64,000 bases of DNA from Roseateles hydrophilus (GTDB taxonomy: Bacteria; Pseudomonadota; Gammaproteobacteria; Burkholderiales; Burkholderiaceae_C), in contig NZ_JAPPUY010000002.1 of assembly GCF_026712245.1 (NCBI RefSeq), positions 959,196 to 1,023,195 on the forward strand. Direction: 5' to 3'. The stretch's first letter is position 1. Each line of letters starts with the position of its first letter. The notes beneath the pieces were generated by a model. The model saw only the letters and a list, made by a program, of their open reading frames with translations, did not search any database and had not been told where the DNA came from. Positions 25,334-39,380 of this stretch are shown piece after piece. A program made the translations under genes and the position numbers.

Positions 25334-28300
25334 ATGTTGCAAACCATCGTCACGCGGGGCTGGCGACGCCTGACCCAGGCTGCGCTGGGTCTGGGGATGG
25401 CCGCCTTCCTGTCCGCCTGTGGCGGCGGCGGCGGCAGCGCCGGTGATCCGACCTTCCCCGGCACGGGTGGTGGCACCACCAGCCCCACGGCTGCGGATCT
25501 GGTCGTCACGCTGAGCGGTGGGACCCTGCCGAACGATGGCAGTGGCTCGGCGCTCGTCAGCGTCTACGCGGTTGATGCCAAGCGCAACACGGTGGCGGAT
25601 GTGCCGGTGTCCTTGTCGGTCAATGCCAATGCCGTGCTGACGCCCAGCGGCACCAAGACCGATGCGGCCGGTTTGGTCACGGGCGCGGTGCGTATCGGTT
25701 CCGACACCGCCTTGCGCACCATCACGGTCACGGCTGTCAGCGGCTCCATCACGAAGACGGCGCAGATCACCGTCGTCACGCCCACGCCGGGCGGCACGAC
25801 GTCCGGTCCGTCGCTGACGGTCGGCCTGTCCAACCAGTTGATCACCCCGGCTGTGGGCGCCACCGTGACGGTGACGCTGAAGTCCGCGACCGGGACGGCC
25901 TTGTCTGACGTGGTGGTGAACCTGTCGACCAGCCGCGGCAATCTGGGCACGCTGTCCGTCACCACGGTGCGGACGGATGCGAACGGTCAGGGCACCGCGC
26001 TGCTGAAGGCCAGTACGTCGGGCATCACCGGCGCAGACTATGTGACGGCGGTTGCTACGCTGGGCGCCTCGACGGTCAGCGCCGAGCAGGCGTTCACGGT
26101 CAGCAACGCGCTGCCGACCCTCACCTTGAACCCCACCAGCACGACGCTGCGCCTGTCGCAGGCTGCGCCTCAGGTGACGGCGACGCTGCGCGACGCTGCC
26201 GGCCAACCGGTGGCCAACCAGATCGTCAGCTTCGCGGCCACGTCAGGCGTCAACTTCACCCCCAACCCGGCCACCGTGCCCACCGATGCGGCGGGCGTTG
26301 CGCGCACGACGCTGAACCTCACCGCGGCCGGCGGCTCGGTGTCGTCATCCGAGATCCTGCAGGCGACGACCAGCTACGCGGACCAGTCCCTCGCTGGCAG
26401 CGTGGTCGTCCAGATCGTTGGCGAGACGCCGACGGCGACGATGACGCTGAGCAACTCCACGATCAATTCGCTGCAGTCCTCGTCCAACGTCAACGTGCTG
26501 GTCCGGGATGTCGGCGGCAATCCGGTGTCGGGCCAGGTGGTCCGGTTCAGCTCCGAGTTCGGTCTCGTCAAGTTCGACGCGGCGACGGCCGTGACGAATG
26601 CGAGCGGCGTGGCCAGTGCCGTCGCGACGCAGGCGGTGTCGTCCTCCAACGGCGCGGACGTGATCCGCGCCACGGCTACCCTGAACAACATCACGGCCAG
26701 CGACAGCAAGCCGGTGCAGGTGGTCAGCGCCACGTCGCCGGGGTCGCCGGTGCTGCAACTGGGGCTGTCGACCACCTCGGTCAGCGCCGCCGTGCCCGCC
26801 ACGGTCACCGCCACCTTGACGGATTCGCGCGGCCAGCCGGTCGCCGGTCAGGTCGTGGCCTTCACCGTCGTTCGTGGCCTGGGTCGTACCAACGTCGGCA
26901 CGGCGCTGACGGACACCAACGGTCGCGCGGTGGCGCTGCTGTCGCCGTCCACCGCCGCCTCGGCCGGTGCAGACGAAGTCACGGCGTCGGTGCAGTACTC
27001 GGCCACCACGCTGTCGGCCACGCAAGGCTTCCAGGTGCAGGCAACCAATGCCACCATCGCCAGCTTCACCGGCCCGGCCTCCATCTCGCCTTATGGCCAG
27101 GACTCGCTGACGCTGACCTTGACGGGCGCCGCGGTCGAGTCGCCGGTCAAGCTGAGCGTGTCCTCGTCCTGTGCGGCGGCCGGCAAGGCCACGGTGTCGC
27201 CGGCCACGATCTCGGCCACCAGCAACACCGTCACGCTGCAGTACCGCGACAACGGTTGCGGTGCGGTGCAGCCGTCTGACCTGCTGCAGGTCGTCATTGA
27301 CGGCACATCCACAGCGCGCCAACTGACGCTGCCCATCGGCGCGCCTGCGGCTGTCAGTCTGGCCTTTATCTCGTCGCTGCCGGAGCAGATCTTCCTGAAG
27401 GGCTCGGGCTTCACTGAATCCTCCATCGTGACCTTCGAGGTGCGCGACGCCGCAGGCAACCCGCTGCCCAACAAGCTGGTGGAGCTGCGCCTGCAGACCG
27501 GCGCCGGTGGCACGACGATGGAGAGCCGTGGGGTCGAGTCTGTGGACCCGTTGTCGGCCAGCCCGTTCACGCAGACCTCCAACGCGCTGGGTCGTGTGCA
27601 GGTGCGCGTGAACTCCGGCACGCAGCCCACGCCGGTGCGTGTGCATGCCAAGCTGAGCGGCGAAGCGATCGCGACCGTGTCCAGCAACCTGAGCGTGGGC
27701 ATTGGCCTGCCATCGCAGCTGAACTTCTCGATGTCGCAGCGCACCTTCAACATCGAAGGCTACGACCGGGACAACACGCCCAATACGTACACCATCATTG
27801 CCGCTGACCGCAGCGGCAACCCGGTGCCGGTGGGCACGGTGGTCAACTTCATTGCCGAAGGCGGCCAGATCGAGTCCAGCAAGCAGATCACGCAGACCAA
27901 CGGCATTTCGCAGGCAACGGTGAACTTCGCGTCCGCCCAGCCCAAGCCGGTGGACGGCCGCGTGAGCATCGTGGCCTATGCGCTGGGTGAAGAGTCCTTC
28001 ATCGACAAGAACGGCAACAACGTCTACGACCTGAGCCAGAACGAAGAGTTCCAGGACCTCGGCAACATCTTCAAGGATCGCAACTACGACGGCAGCTACG
28101 ACAGCGCCTTTGACGAGTACATCGGCCTTACGCTGGCCAGCAACACCAACAGCAGCTGCCGCACCTGGACGGGTACGGCGGGCATCCTGTTGCGGCTGGA
28201 CTCGTACACGCCGTCTGTGCCTGCCACCTGCGATGACAAGTGGAGTGGTTCGGGCCAGGTGTATGTGCGCCGTGCAATGGAGACCGTGCTGTCGACCTCG

Positions 28301-28744
28301 ACCGCGCGCCCGCTGTGGCCGTTCGGCAGCTCGTCGACCGGCAAGGCCAGCAGCCTGATGCGCCTGCAGGTTGGTCGCAACGTGACGGACACGGCGGACT
28401 TCTACCCGCTGAGCTCGGGCGACCGCGTCTGCAATGCCGGCACCACCGGCAGCGTCTACCTGATTGCAGCCGACAACAATCCGGGCCTGATCAGCAGCGG
28501 CGTGTACCCGCGCCTGAACCCGATGGCGGCCGGCACGGTCATCACGGCGACGACGCCGACCATCGGCTTCGCCGCCTCGGTGTCGGGCGGCTCGCCGGTG
28601 CCCAGCACCTACGATGCAACGGCCTTCGCAGTTGGCTACACCTTTGACACCGCCACCGCCGGTGCCGTGTTCGTCACGCTGACTTCTCCCAGTGGCGTGG
28701 GCACCAGCTTCGGCTTCACGGTGTACCGCGGCGCCTGCCCCTGA
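25334..28744 (+). CDS. Large Ig-like repeat lipoprotein with EF-hand-like loops, between pilQ and aroK
   Basis: 1136 residues. Signal peptide with lipobox LSAC (C29), then a poly-Gly stretch typical of surface lipoproteins. From about residue 50 to 665 it has at least six repeats of roughly 100 residues resembling bacterial Ig-like group 1 (invasin/intimin) domains: motifs such as TVTLKSATGTALSDVVV, VTATLRDAAGQPVANQIVSF and LTDTNGRAV recur. A distinct C-terminal part carries two EF-hand/dockerin-like calcium loops (residues 891-902 DKNGNNVYD; 915-928 DRNYDGSYD) and several cysteines. Location within the pilMNOPQ-aroKB run suggests an envelope or pilus-linked adhesive role, which is inference. 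Starts 37 bases after pilQ. Confidence 0.8.
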   Translation: MLQTIVTRGWRRLTQAALGLGMAAFLSACGGGGGSAGDPTFPGTGGGTTSPTAADLVVTLSGGTLPNDGSGSALVSVYAVDAKRNTVADVPVSLSVNANAVLTPSGTKTDAAGLVTGAVRIGSDTALRTITVTAVSGSITKTAQITVVTPTPGGTTSGPSLTVGLSNQLITPAVGATVTVTLKSATGTALSDVVVNLSTSRGNLGTLSVTTVRTDANGQGTALLKASTSGITGADYVTAVATLGASTVSAEQAFTVSNALPTLTLNPTSTTLRLSQAAPQVTATLRDAAGQPVANQIVSFAATSGVNFTPNPATVPTDAAGVARTTLNLTAAGGSVSSSEILQATTSYADQSLAGSVVVQIVGETPTATMTLSNSTINSLQSSSNVNVLVRDVGGNPVSGQVVRFSSEFGLVKFDAATAVTNASGVASAVATQAVSSSNGADVIRATATLNNITASDSKPVQVVSATSPGSPVLQLGLSTTSVSAAVPATVTATLTDSRGQPVAGQVVAFTVVRGLGRTNVGTALTDTNGRAVALLSPSTAASAGADEVTASVQYSATTLSATQGFQVQATNATIASFTGPASISPYGQDSLTLTLTGAAVESPVKLSVSSSCAAAGKATVSPATISATSNTVTLQYRDNGCGAVQPSDLLQVVIDGTSTARQLTLPIGAPAAVSLAFISSLPEQIFLKGSGFTESSIVTFEVRDAAGNPLPNKLVELRLQTGAGGTTMESRGVESVDPLSASPFTQTSNALGRVQVRVNSGTQPTPVRVHAKLSGEAIATVSSNLSVGIGLPSQLNFSMSQRTFNIEGYDRDNTPNTYTIIAADRSGNPVPVGTVVNFIAEGGQIESSKQITQTNGISQATVNFASAQPKPVDGRVSIVAYALGEESFIDKNGNNVYDLSQNEEFQDLGNIFKDRNYDGSYDSAFDEYIGLTLASNTNSSCRTWTGTAGILLRLDSYTPSVPATCDDKWSGSGQVYVRRAMETVLSTSTARPLWPFGSSSTGKASSLMRLQVGRNVTDTADFYPLSSGDRVCNAGTTGSVYLIAADNNPGLISSGVYPRLNPMAAGTVITATTPTIGFAASVSGGSPVPSTYDATAFAVGYTFDTATAGAVFVTLTSPSGVGTSFGFTVYRGACP

Positions 28745-29311
28745 GTGACGCTGAAACTCTCGCTCGTCGGCATGCCCGGCGGTGGCAAGTCCACCGTCGG
28801 CAAACAACTGGCACGCCAAATTGGCGTGCCTTTTGTCGATTCGGATCATGAGATCGAGCACCGCATCGGCGGCAGCATCAAGGACTTCTTCGCCCGCCAC
28901 GGGGAAGAGGCGTTTCGTGACTTGGAGACCGAGGTCATTGCTGACCTGGTCGTCCGCCCGGGTGATTGCGTGCTGGCCACCGGTGGTGGCGCGGTGCTGC
29001 GCGAGCGCAACCGCGAGTTGCTGCACCTGAACACGACGGTGCTGTACCTGCGTTCGACGCCCGAGGATCTGTTCCGCCGCCTTCGTCATGACACGACCCG
29101 GCCGCTGCTGCAGGTGAAGGATCCGCTGGCGCGGCTGCGCGAGCTGCACCAGCAGCGTGACCCGCTGTACCGGCGTTGCGCCCACTACGTGCTGGAGAGC
29201 AGCCGGCCTGCTGTGCAGGCGCTGGTCAACATGGCGCTGATGCAGTTGGAGCTGGCCGGTTTGCTGGACCCTGCGCGTGTGTCTGCGACCGTGGGTGCAG
29301 AGCCTCAGTGA
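28745..29311 (+). CDS. aroK: Shikimate kinase
   Basis: 188 residues with a GTG start directly following the stop of the upstream gene. Walker [16 protein letters not shown], shikimate-binding [27 protein letters not shown] and the lid region [10 protein letters not shown]. Phosphorylates shikimate in the chorismate pathway. Coupled to aroB. A perfect inverted repeat with four T (28810-28834) lies inside codons 22-30. Confidence 0.95.
   Translation: MTLKLSLVGMPGGGKSTVGKQLARQIGVPFVDSDHEIEHRIGGSIKDFFARHGEEAFRDLETEVIADLVVRPGDCVLATGGGAVLRERNRELLHLNTTVLYLRSTPEDLFRRLRHDTTRPLLQVKDPLARLRELHQQRDPLYRRCAHYVLESSRPAVQALVNMALMQLELAGLLDPARVSATVGAEPQ
28810..28834 (+). terminator. Terminator-like hairpin inside the aroK coding sequence
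   Basis: GGCACGCCAA and TTGGCGTGCC form a perfect 10-base inverted repeat with a one-base centre, followed at once by TTTT. In RNA the central bases would open to a small loop. It has the form of an intrinsic terminator, though with a short T tract, and sits about 65 bases into aroK. Confidence 0.4.
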
Positions 29312-29349
29312 GCCAGGGCATGCGTGGGTCGGCTCTTACACTTGGCCGC

Positions 29350-30444
29350 ATGCCAGCCTCAGACACCGTCCGCATCCCGCTTCCTGACGACCGAGCCTAC
29401 GACATTCGCATCGGCGCTGGGCTCTTGGATGAGCCCGCCAGCTGGCAGGGGCTGCCCAAGGCTGCGGCGGCCGTCATCGTCAGCAATGATTTGGTGGCGC
29501 CGATGTATGCCCAGCGCTTGCGCGAACGCCTGCTGGCGGTGTACTCGCGCGTGGATGTCGTGGAACTGCCCGATGGCGAGCAGTACAAGGACTGGGCCAG
29601 TCTGAACCGCGTGTTCGACCACCTGCTGGCCCAGGCGCTGGATCGCAAGACGGTTCTTTTCGCGCTGGGCGGTGGCGTCGTTGGCGACATGACGGGGTTT
29701 GCTGCCGCGACCTACATGCGCGGTGTGCCGTTTGTGCAGGTGCCCACCACGTTGCTGGCACAGGTGGATTCGTCCGTGGGCGGCAAGACCGCCATCAACC
29801 ACCCGCTGGGCAAGAACATGCTGGGCGCGTTCTATCAGCCCGAGCGTGTCATTGCCGACCTGGACACGCTGGATACGCTGCCTGACCGCGAACTGCGGGC
29901 CGGGCTGGCAGAGGTCATCAAGTACGGCCCCATCGCAGACGCCGACTTCCTGGGCTGGATCGAAGTCAACCTCGACGCGCTGCTGGCCCGTGACAAGACG
30001 GCGCTGGCCCATGCGGTGCGCCGCAGCTGCGAGATCAAGGCCGATGTGGTCGGGCAGGACGAGAAGGAGCAGGGCCTGCGTGCCATCCTCAACTTCGGCC
30101 ACACCATTGGCCACGCGATCGAGTCCGGCCTGGGCTACGGCGAGTGGCTGCACGGCGAGGCCGTCGCCTGCGGCATGGTGCTGGCGGCGGACCTGTCGCA
30201 GCGCATGGGCCTGATGCCGGCGGGCTTCACCGCGCGGCTGCGCACGCTGATCGAGCGCGCCGGCCTGCCGGTGGTGCCGCCCAAGCTGGGGGCTGCGCGC
30301 TATCTCCAGCTGATGCGCGTAGACAAGAAGGCTGAGGCCGGTGCCATCCGTTTCGTGCTCATCGAGGCGTTGGGGCGGGCTGGCTTGCATGCGGTGCCTG
30401 ACGCGCTCATCGCCGAGACGTTGACGGCGCACGGAGCCGCGTGA
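29350..30444 (+). CDS. aroB: 3-dehydroquinate synthase
   Basis: 364 residues from ATG at 29350 ([14 protein letters not shown]). NAD-binding and active-site motifs: [56 protein letters not shown], and zinc ligands in [11 protein letters not shown] and HGEAVACGM. Converts DAHP to dehydroquinate in the shikimate pathway. The reading frame is open upstream of 29350 but that part overlaps aroK. The stop overlaps the dgt start (TGATG). Confidence 0.95.
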   Translation: MPASDTVRIPLPDDRAYDIRIGAGLLDEPASWQGLPKAAAAVIVSNDLVAPMYAQRLRERLLAVYSRVDVVELPDGEQYKDWASLNRVFDHLLAQALDRKTVLFALGGGVVGDMTGFAAATYMRGVPFVQVPTTLLAQVDSSVGGKTAINHPLGKNMLGAFYQPERVIADLDTLDTLPDRELRAGLAEVIKYGPIADADFLGWIEVNLDALLARDKTALAHAVRRSCEIKADVVGQDEKEQGLRAILNFGHTIGHAIESGLGYGEWLHGEAVACGMVLAADLSQRMGLMPAGFTARLRTLIERAGLPVVPPKLGAARYLQLMRVDKKAEAGAIRFVLIEALGRAGLHAVPDALIAETLTAHGAA

Positions 30445-31583
30445 TGACGCCGGCGGCCCGCCTGGCTTGTGCTGCCGACCCGGCGCGCAGCCGTGGCCGC
30501 CGTCTCCCCGAGCCGGCCGCGCCCACGCGCAGCGAGTTCCAGCGCGATCGCGACCGCATCATCCACAGCACGGCCTTCCGCCGGCTGGTCTACAAGACGC
30601 AGGTCTTCCTCAATCACGAGGGCGATTTGTTCCGCACGCGGCTGACGCATTCGCTGGAGGTGGCGCAGCTGGGGCGCTCCATTGCCCGCAGCCTGGGCCT
30701 GGACGAAGACCTGGTGGAGGCGGTGGCGTTGGCCCACGACCTGGGCCACACGCCGTTCGGGCACGCTGGGCAGGACGTGCTGGATGCCTGCATGCAGGGC
30801 CACGGCGGCTTCGAGCACAACCTGCAGTCACTGCGCGTGGTCGATCACCTGGAACAGCGCTATGCGCGGTTTGACGGCTTGAACCTGTGCTTCGAGACGC
30901 GCGAGGGCATCCTGAAGCACTGCTCAAGGCGGAACGCCGAGTTGATCGAGGCGGTCGAGCCCGGCGGCATCGCGACGCGCTTTCTGCACGGCGGTCAGCC
31001 CAGCCTGGAAGCGCAGCTGTGCAACCTCGCTGACGAGGTGGCCTACAACGCGCACGATGTCGACGACGGCGTGCGGTCTGGCCTCATCGAGCTGGATCAA
31101 TTGCTGGCTGTGGACCTGGTGCATGAGCACTGGCGCGCAGCGCTGGACGAGTACCCGCAGCTGACAGGCAAGCGTCTGCTGGCAGAGACGATACGCCGCA
31201 TGCTGTCGGCCCAGGTCTACGACATCATCGACGCCACGCGCGCCGCACTCGCGGACGCTGCGCCGCCGGATGCGGGCGCCGTGCGCCGTGCCGAGAAGCC
31301 GCTGCTGCGCTTCAGTCCCGACATGCGGGCGCGAAGCACGGCGTTGAAGCGTTTCCTGTTCGCCAACCTGTATCGGCACCCGCAGGTGCAGGTCACACGG
31401 GGGCGTGCCGAGGAGGTGCTGCGCGAGCTGTTTGGCATCTACGCGAACGATCCGGCCCAACTGCCTGCCGACTTCGCCGAGCGCCCCGACCGCGAGCGCG
31501 CCTGCGCCGATTACATCGCCGGCATGACAGACCGCTTTGCCATCCGCGAGCACCAGAGGTTGACTGGCAAGCAGTTGTTTTGA
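30444..31583 (+). CDS. dgt: Deoxyguanosinetriphosphate triphosphohydrolase-like HD protein
   Basis: 379 residues. N-terminal FQRDRDRIIHSTAFRRL and KTQVF, then metal-binding HD motifs in RTRLTHSLEVAQLGRSIA and ALAHDLGHTPFGHAG, then EGILKHCSRR and LADEVAYNAHDVDDG. This is the shorter dGTPase-like class, which hydrolyses dNTPs to deoxynucleosides and triphosphate. An in-frame GTG three bases upstream is an alternative start. Completes the aroK-aroB-dgt run, a frequent order in proteobacteria. Confidence 0.9.
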   Translation: MTPAARLACAADPARSRGRRLPEPAAPTRSEFQRDRDRIIHSTAFRRLVYKTQVFLNHEGDLFRTRLTHSLEVAQLGRSIARSLGLDEDLVEAVALAHDLGHTPFGHAGQDVLDACMQGHGGFEHNLQSLRVVDHLEQRYARFDGLNLCFETREGILKHCSRRNAELIEAVEPGGIATRFLHGGQPSLEAQLCNLADEVAYNAHDVDDGVRSGLIELDQLLAVDLVHEHWRAALDEYPQLTGKRLLAETIRRMLSAQVYDIIDATRAALADAAPPDAGAVRRAEKPLLRFSPDMRARSTALKRFLFANLYRHPQVQVTRGRAEEVLRELFGIYANDPAQLPADFAERPDRERACADYIAGMTDRFAIREHQRLTGKQLF

Positions 31584-31587
31584 AAAT

Positions 31588-31599
31588 GGGGTCGGAGTC
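31588..31599. repeat. GGGGTCRGAGTC motif, left of the RAYT gene
   Basis: GGGGTCGGAGTC, 5 bases after the dgt stop and 45 bases before the transposase start. It is the inverted counterpart (one mismatch) of the GACTCTGACCCC copies right of the gene, so the transposase is bracketed by inverted copies of a single motif. Confidence 0.7.
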
Positions 31600-31643
31600 G
31601 AATATGCTGACTTTGGTGCGCCGTCGGCGCGACAAGGACATGC

Positions 31644-32351
31644 ATGGCTCGCCTTCCCCGATTGATCCTGCCGGAGCTCCCGCATCACGTCATCCTGCGC
31701 GGTAACAACCGCCAGGCGATCTTCTTCAGCGATCTTGATCGCCAGCAGCTGCTGGCGACCCTGGCGGAGTCGGCGGCGCTGTACCGGGTGGCCATCCACG
31801 CCTACGTGCTGATGGACAACCACCTGCACCTGCTGCTAACGCCGCCGTCGGCCGATGCGCTGAGTCGCATGATGCAGTCGGTGGGGCGTCGTTACGTGGG
31901 GTGGTTCAACGCACGCCACCAGCGCAGCGGCACCCTGTGGGAGGGGCGCTTCCGAGCCGGGCTGATCGAGGGCGATCGGCATCTGCTGGCCTGCATGCGC
32001 TACATCGAGCTCAACCCCGTGCGTGCGGGCATCTGCACTGCAGCGGCGGACTGGCCTTGGTCCAGTGCCGCGCATCACCTGGGCCTGGCGCGCAATGTGC
32101 TGATCAGCGAACACGAGATGTACTGGCAGCTCGGCAACACCCCGTTTGAGCGCGAGCATGCCTACCGGGAGTTCCTGGAGCAGGGCGTCCCGAGCAACGA
32201 AAGGGCGCAGTTCACCGAAGCGGTGCTTCGCGGCCGGCCGGTGGGCAGCGAGGGGTTCTTGCGGTCGCTGGCGGTGGACCACGCGGCGGTCGTGGTGGCG
32301 CGGCCTCGGGGGCGGCCGCGGAAGCCAAAGTCTGTCGCTGACGCCTCTTGA
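31644..32351 (+). CDS. REP-associated tyrosine transposase (IS200-like Y1 family)
   Basis: 235 residues. Starts MARLPRLILPELPHHVILRG, followed by RGNNRQAIFF, the HUH motif in MDNHLHLLLTP, the tyrosine region RYVGWFNARHQRSGTLWEGR, and YIELNPVRAGI. These are diagnostic of RAYT-type transposases, which are domesticated single-copy relatives of IS200 that act on REP-like hairpins. The C-terminus is a basic tail (RPRGRPRKPKS, AT-hook-like). Flanked by inverted copies of a 12-base motif. Intact and without partner genes, so likely a resident RAYT rather than a recent IS insertion. Confidence 0.9.
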   Translation: MARLPRLILPELPHHVILRGNNRQAIFFSDLDRQQLLATLAESAALYRVAIHAYVLMDNHLHLLLTPPSADALSRMMQSVGRRYVGWFNARHQRSGTLWEGRFRAGLIEGDRHLLACMRYIELNPVRAGICTAAADWPWSSAAHHLGLARNVLISEHEMYWQLGNTPFEREHAYREFLEQGVPSNERAQFTEAVLRGRPVGSEGFLRSLAVDHAAVVVARPRGRPRKPKSVADAS

Positions 32352-32361
32352 CTCTGGCCCC
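32350..32361. repeat. GACTCTGGCCCC motif, right of the RAYT gene (copy 1)
   Basis: Inverted relative of the left-hand motif with one change (GGCCCC for GACCCC); it overlaps the last bases of the transposase stop codon. Followed by an A/T-rich stretch. Confidence 0.7.
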
Positions 32362-32399
32362 ATTTATATTGACGACGACTCCTTTGGGGTTATTAAACT

Positions 32400-32411
32400 G
32401 ACTCTGACCCC
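32400..32411. repeat. GACTCTGACCCC motif, right of the RAYT gene (copy 2)
   Basis: Second right-hand copy, 50 bases from the first start, again followed by an A/T-rich CATATTAATC. The three copies around one RAYT gene resemble the REP-type substrates known for this family. Confidence 0.7.
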
Positions 32412-32423
32412 ATATTAATCGTG

Positions 32424-32452
32424 TTGCTGCATTTGCTGCACTGCATTACGCT
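32424..32452 (+). promoter_or_regulatory. Weak candidate promoter of gltBD
   Basis: TTGCTG (32424-32429), 17-base spacer, TACGCT (32447-32452), 30 bases before the gltB ATG. The -10 match is poor. Confidence 0.25.
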
Positions 32453-32481
32453 TCCGGGCTGTTGTGATCCAGGAGGCCGCC

Positions 32482-37242
<4,761 letters not shown>

Positions 37243-37253
37243 GGAGTCACGTC

Positions 37254-38729
37254 ATGGGGAAAGTCACTGGCTTCATGGAGTACGAGCGTCTGGAAGAGGG
37301 CTACGAGCCCGTCACCGCTCGCGTCAAGAACTACAAGGAATTCGTCATTGCGCTGAACGTTGACCAGGCCAAGCAGCAGGGCGCCCGCTGCATGGACTGC
37401 GGCACGCCGTTCTGCAACAACGGCTGCCCGGTCAACAACGTCATCCCGGACTTCAACGACCTGGTCTACAAGGGCCGGCCGGAAGACTGGAAGCACGCCA
37501 TCACCGTGCTCCACAGCACCAACAACTTCCCCGAGTTCACCGGCCGCATCTGCCCCGCACCTTGCGAGGCGGCTTGCACGCTGAACGTCAATGACGACGC
37601 GGTGGGCATCAAGTCCATCGAGCACGCCATCATCGACCGCGCCTGGGCCGAGGGTTGGGTGCAGCCGCAGCCGCCCAAGGTCAAGACCGGCAAGACCGTC
37701 GCCATCGTCGGCGCCGGCCCTGCCGGCCTGGCCGCTGCGCAGCAACTGGCCCGCGTGGGCCACAGCGTCACGGTGTTCGAGAAGAACGACCGCGTGGGCG
37801 GCCTGCTGCGCTACGGCATCCCGGACTTCAAGATGGAGAAGTCCCACATCGACCGCCGCGTCGAGCAGATGAAGGCCGAGGGCGTCGAGTTCCGCACCGG
37901 CGTCATGGTCGCCGCGCTGCCCGAAGGCTCCAAGGTCACCAACTGGGCCAAGGAAACCATCAGCGCTGACGAGCTCAAGAGCCAGTTCGACGCCGTGCTG
38001 CTGACCGGCGGTGCCGAGCAGTCGCGTGACCTGCCCGTGCCGGGCCGCGATCTGGCCGGCGTGCACTTCGCGATGGAGTTCCTGCCGCAGCAGAACAAGG
38101 TCAACGCCGGCGACAAGCTGAAGAACCAGATCCGCGCCGACGGCAAGCACGTCATCGTCATTGGTGGTGGCGACACCGGTTCCGACTGCGTCGGCACCAG
38201 CAACCGCCACGGCGCCAAGAGCGTGACGCAGTTCGAGCTGCTGCCTCAGCCGCCCGAGGTGGAAGACCGCCCGCTGACCTGGCCGTACTGGCCGATCAAG
38301 CTGCGCACCTCGTCCAGCCACGAAGAGGGTTGCGAGCGCGAGTTCGCCATCGCCACCAAGGAGTTCATCGGCGAGAAAGGCAAGCTGACCGGCGTCAAGA
38401 CCGTTCGCCTGAAGTGGGAAGGCGGCAAGATGACCGAGGTCGAGGGCAGCGAGCAGATCCTGAAGGCGGACCTGGCCTTCCTGGCGATGGGCTTCGTGTC
38501 GCCGGTCGCGACCATCCTCGATGCCTTCGGTGTCGACAAGGACGCTCGTGGCAACGGCAAGGCCAGCACGGAAGGTGCGGCGGCCTACAAGACCAATGTC
38601 GACAAGGTGTTCGCCGCTGGCGACATGCGCCGCGGCCAGAGCCTGGTCGTCTGGGCCATCCGCGAAGGCCGCCAGGCCGCCAAGGCGGTGGATGAGTACC
38701 TGATGGGCGTGAGCCGGCTGCCGCGGTAA
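37254..38729 (+). CDS. gltD: Glutamate synthase (NADPH), small subunit
   Basis: 491 residues, 11 bases after gltB. N-terminal ferredoxin-like domain with two cysteine groups ([29 protein letters not shown]) for 4Fe-4S clusters, FAD-binding [23 protein letters not shown]-binding [17 protein letters not shown], and [19 protein letters not shown]. It passes electrons from NADPH to GltB. Confidence 0.97.
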   Translation: MGKVTGFMEYERLEEGYEPVTARVKNYKEFVIALNVDQAKQQGARCMDCGTPFCNNGCPVNNVIPDFNDLVYKGRPEDWKHAITVLHSTNNFPEFTGRICPAPCEAACTLNVNDDAVGIKSIEHAIIDRAWAEGWVQPQPPKVKTGKTVAIVGAGPAGLAAAQQLARVGHSVTVFEKNDRVGGLLRYGIPDFKMEKSHIDRRVEQMKAEGVEFRTGVMVAALPEGSKVTNWAKETISADELKSQFDAVLLTGGAEQSRDLPVPGRDLAGVHFAMEFLPQQNKVNAGDKLKNQIRADGKHVIVIGGGDTGSDCVGTSNRHGAKSVTQFELLPQPPEVEDRPLTWPYWPIKLRTSSSHEEGCEREFAIATKEFIGEKGKLTGVKTVRLKWEGGKMTEVEGSEQILKADLAFLAMGFVSPVATILDAFGVDKDARGNGKASTEGAAAYKTNVDKVFAAGDMRRGQSLVVWAIREGRQAAKAVDEYLMGVSRLPR

Positions 38730-38738
38730 TCGGCCCGC

Positions 38739-39380
38739 TTACTGCAGGACGCGGGCCACAGGCTCGCGGCCCTGCAAGCAGTGCTCGCGGCTGTGGGCGA
38801 TGCCCGGCAGCCAGGCGAGTTCGGGCTCGGCGACGTCCGGCATGAACCGCACACGCAGGCAGTAGGCGAGCCCCGTCTGGGCCAGGGCTTCCTGGGGCAG
38901 TTGCAGCAGCCCGCGGCGCAGCGCCAGCTCGGTCGTCTTGATGAAGCCAGGCGGGGTCTGCGGCGGCGCGGCAAAGTCCGTGGCCGCGGCAAGCCCCTGC
39001 GCATCCAGCTGCAGCAGCACGCGCAGCACCACGCCTTCGTTCGGCAGCGCTGCATCCGGCATCGCGATGTGAGCGACGTCGGGTGCGAGCGTGGGTGCGT
39101 AGCGGTCAGGCGCAGGCGTGGCGCCGGCGCCGTCCTCGGCAGTCGCTGCGTGCGCGAGCGTGGGCGGCGCAGCGCCGTCTTGCCGGTGGCTGTCGTCGGG
39201 CGCTGCGGTGGTCGGCAGTGCCGGCGCAGCCGTGGTTGCCGCGACGTCCACCATGCGGGTCGACAGTGCGGCATGCCGCACCGCGCCGCCCGGTGTGGGC
39301 GGCGCTTGCACGAGCCCCAGCATCAGCGCCCCGTGGGCGGCCAAGGCCAGGGCGGCGCTGGCCGCCAGGCGCGGTCTCAC
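38739..39380 (-). CDS. Unknown membrane-anchored protein with TonB-C-like domain, last gene of the pilY1 operon
   Basis: 213 residues from a GTG at 39380 that overlaps the pilY1 stop (GTGA). One N-terminal hydrophobic helix ([20 protein letters not shown]), an Ala/Pro/Thr-rich linker of about 90 residues, then a C-terminal module ([20 protein letters not shown]... [13 protein letters not shown]) resembling the TonB C-terminal fold, where a conserved pattern is x-V-x-L-x-V-D-x-x-G. The overlap with pilY1 links it to pilus assembly. It is not a recognised pilus gene and the TonB resemblance is weak. Confidence 0.6.
   Translation of the reverse strand: MRPRLAASAALALAAHGALMLGLVQAPPTPGGAVRHAALSTRMVDVAATTAAPALPTTAAPDDSHRQDGAAPPTLAHAATAEDGAGATPAPDRYAPTLAPDVAHIAMPDAALPNEGVVLRVLLQLDAQGLAAATDFAAPPQTPPGFIKTTELALRRGLLQLPQEALAQTGLAYCLRVRFMPDVAEPELAWLPGIAHSREHCLQGREPVARVLQ

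Noticed and set aside
22960..25509. 849-residue open frame opposite pilQ
   Set aside because: Low-complexity antisense product spanning the end of pilP, all of pilQ and the next gene start; no domain, no ribosome site.
26345..29185. 946-residue open frame opposite the Ig-like lipoprotein and aroK
   Set aside because: Arg/His/Gly-rich shadow crossing two real genes; the sense frames have recognisable domains.
29176..29349. Extended aroB start inside aroK
   Set aside because: The first 58 residues of the longer frame are unrelated to AroB and overlap aroK out of frame; MPASDTVRI at 29350 matches the family start.
31644..32351. A recently inserted IS element interrupting the dgt-gltB interval
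   Set aside because: No target-site duplication or terminal ends of an IS were seen; the single-gene RAYT with REP-like motifs is a better fit.
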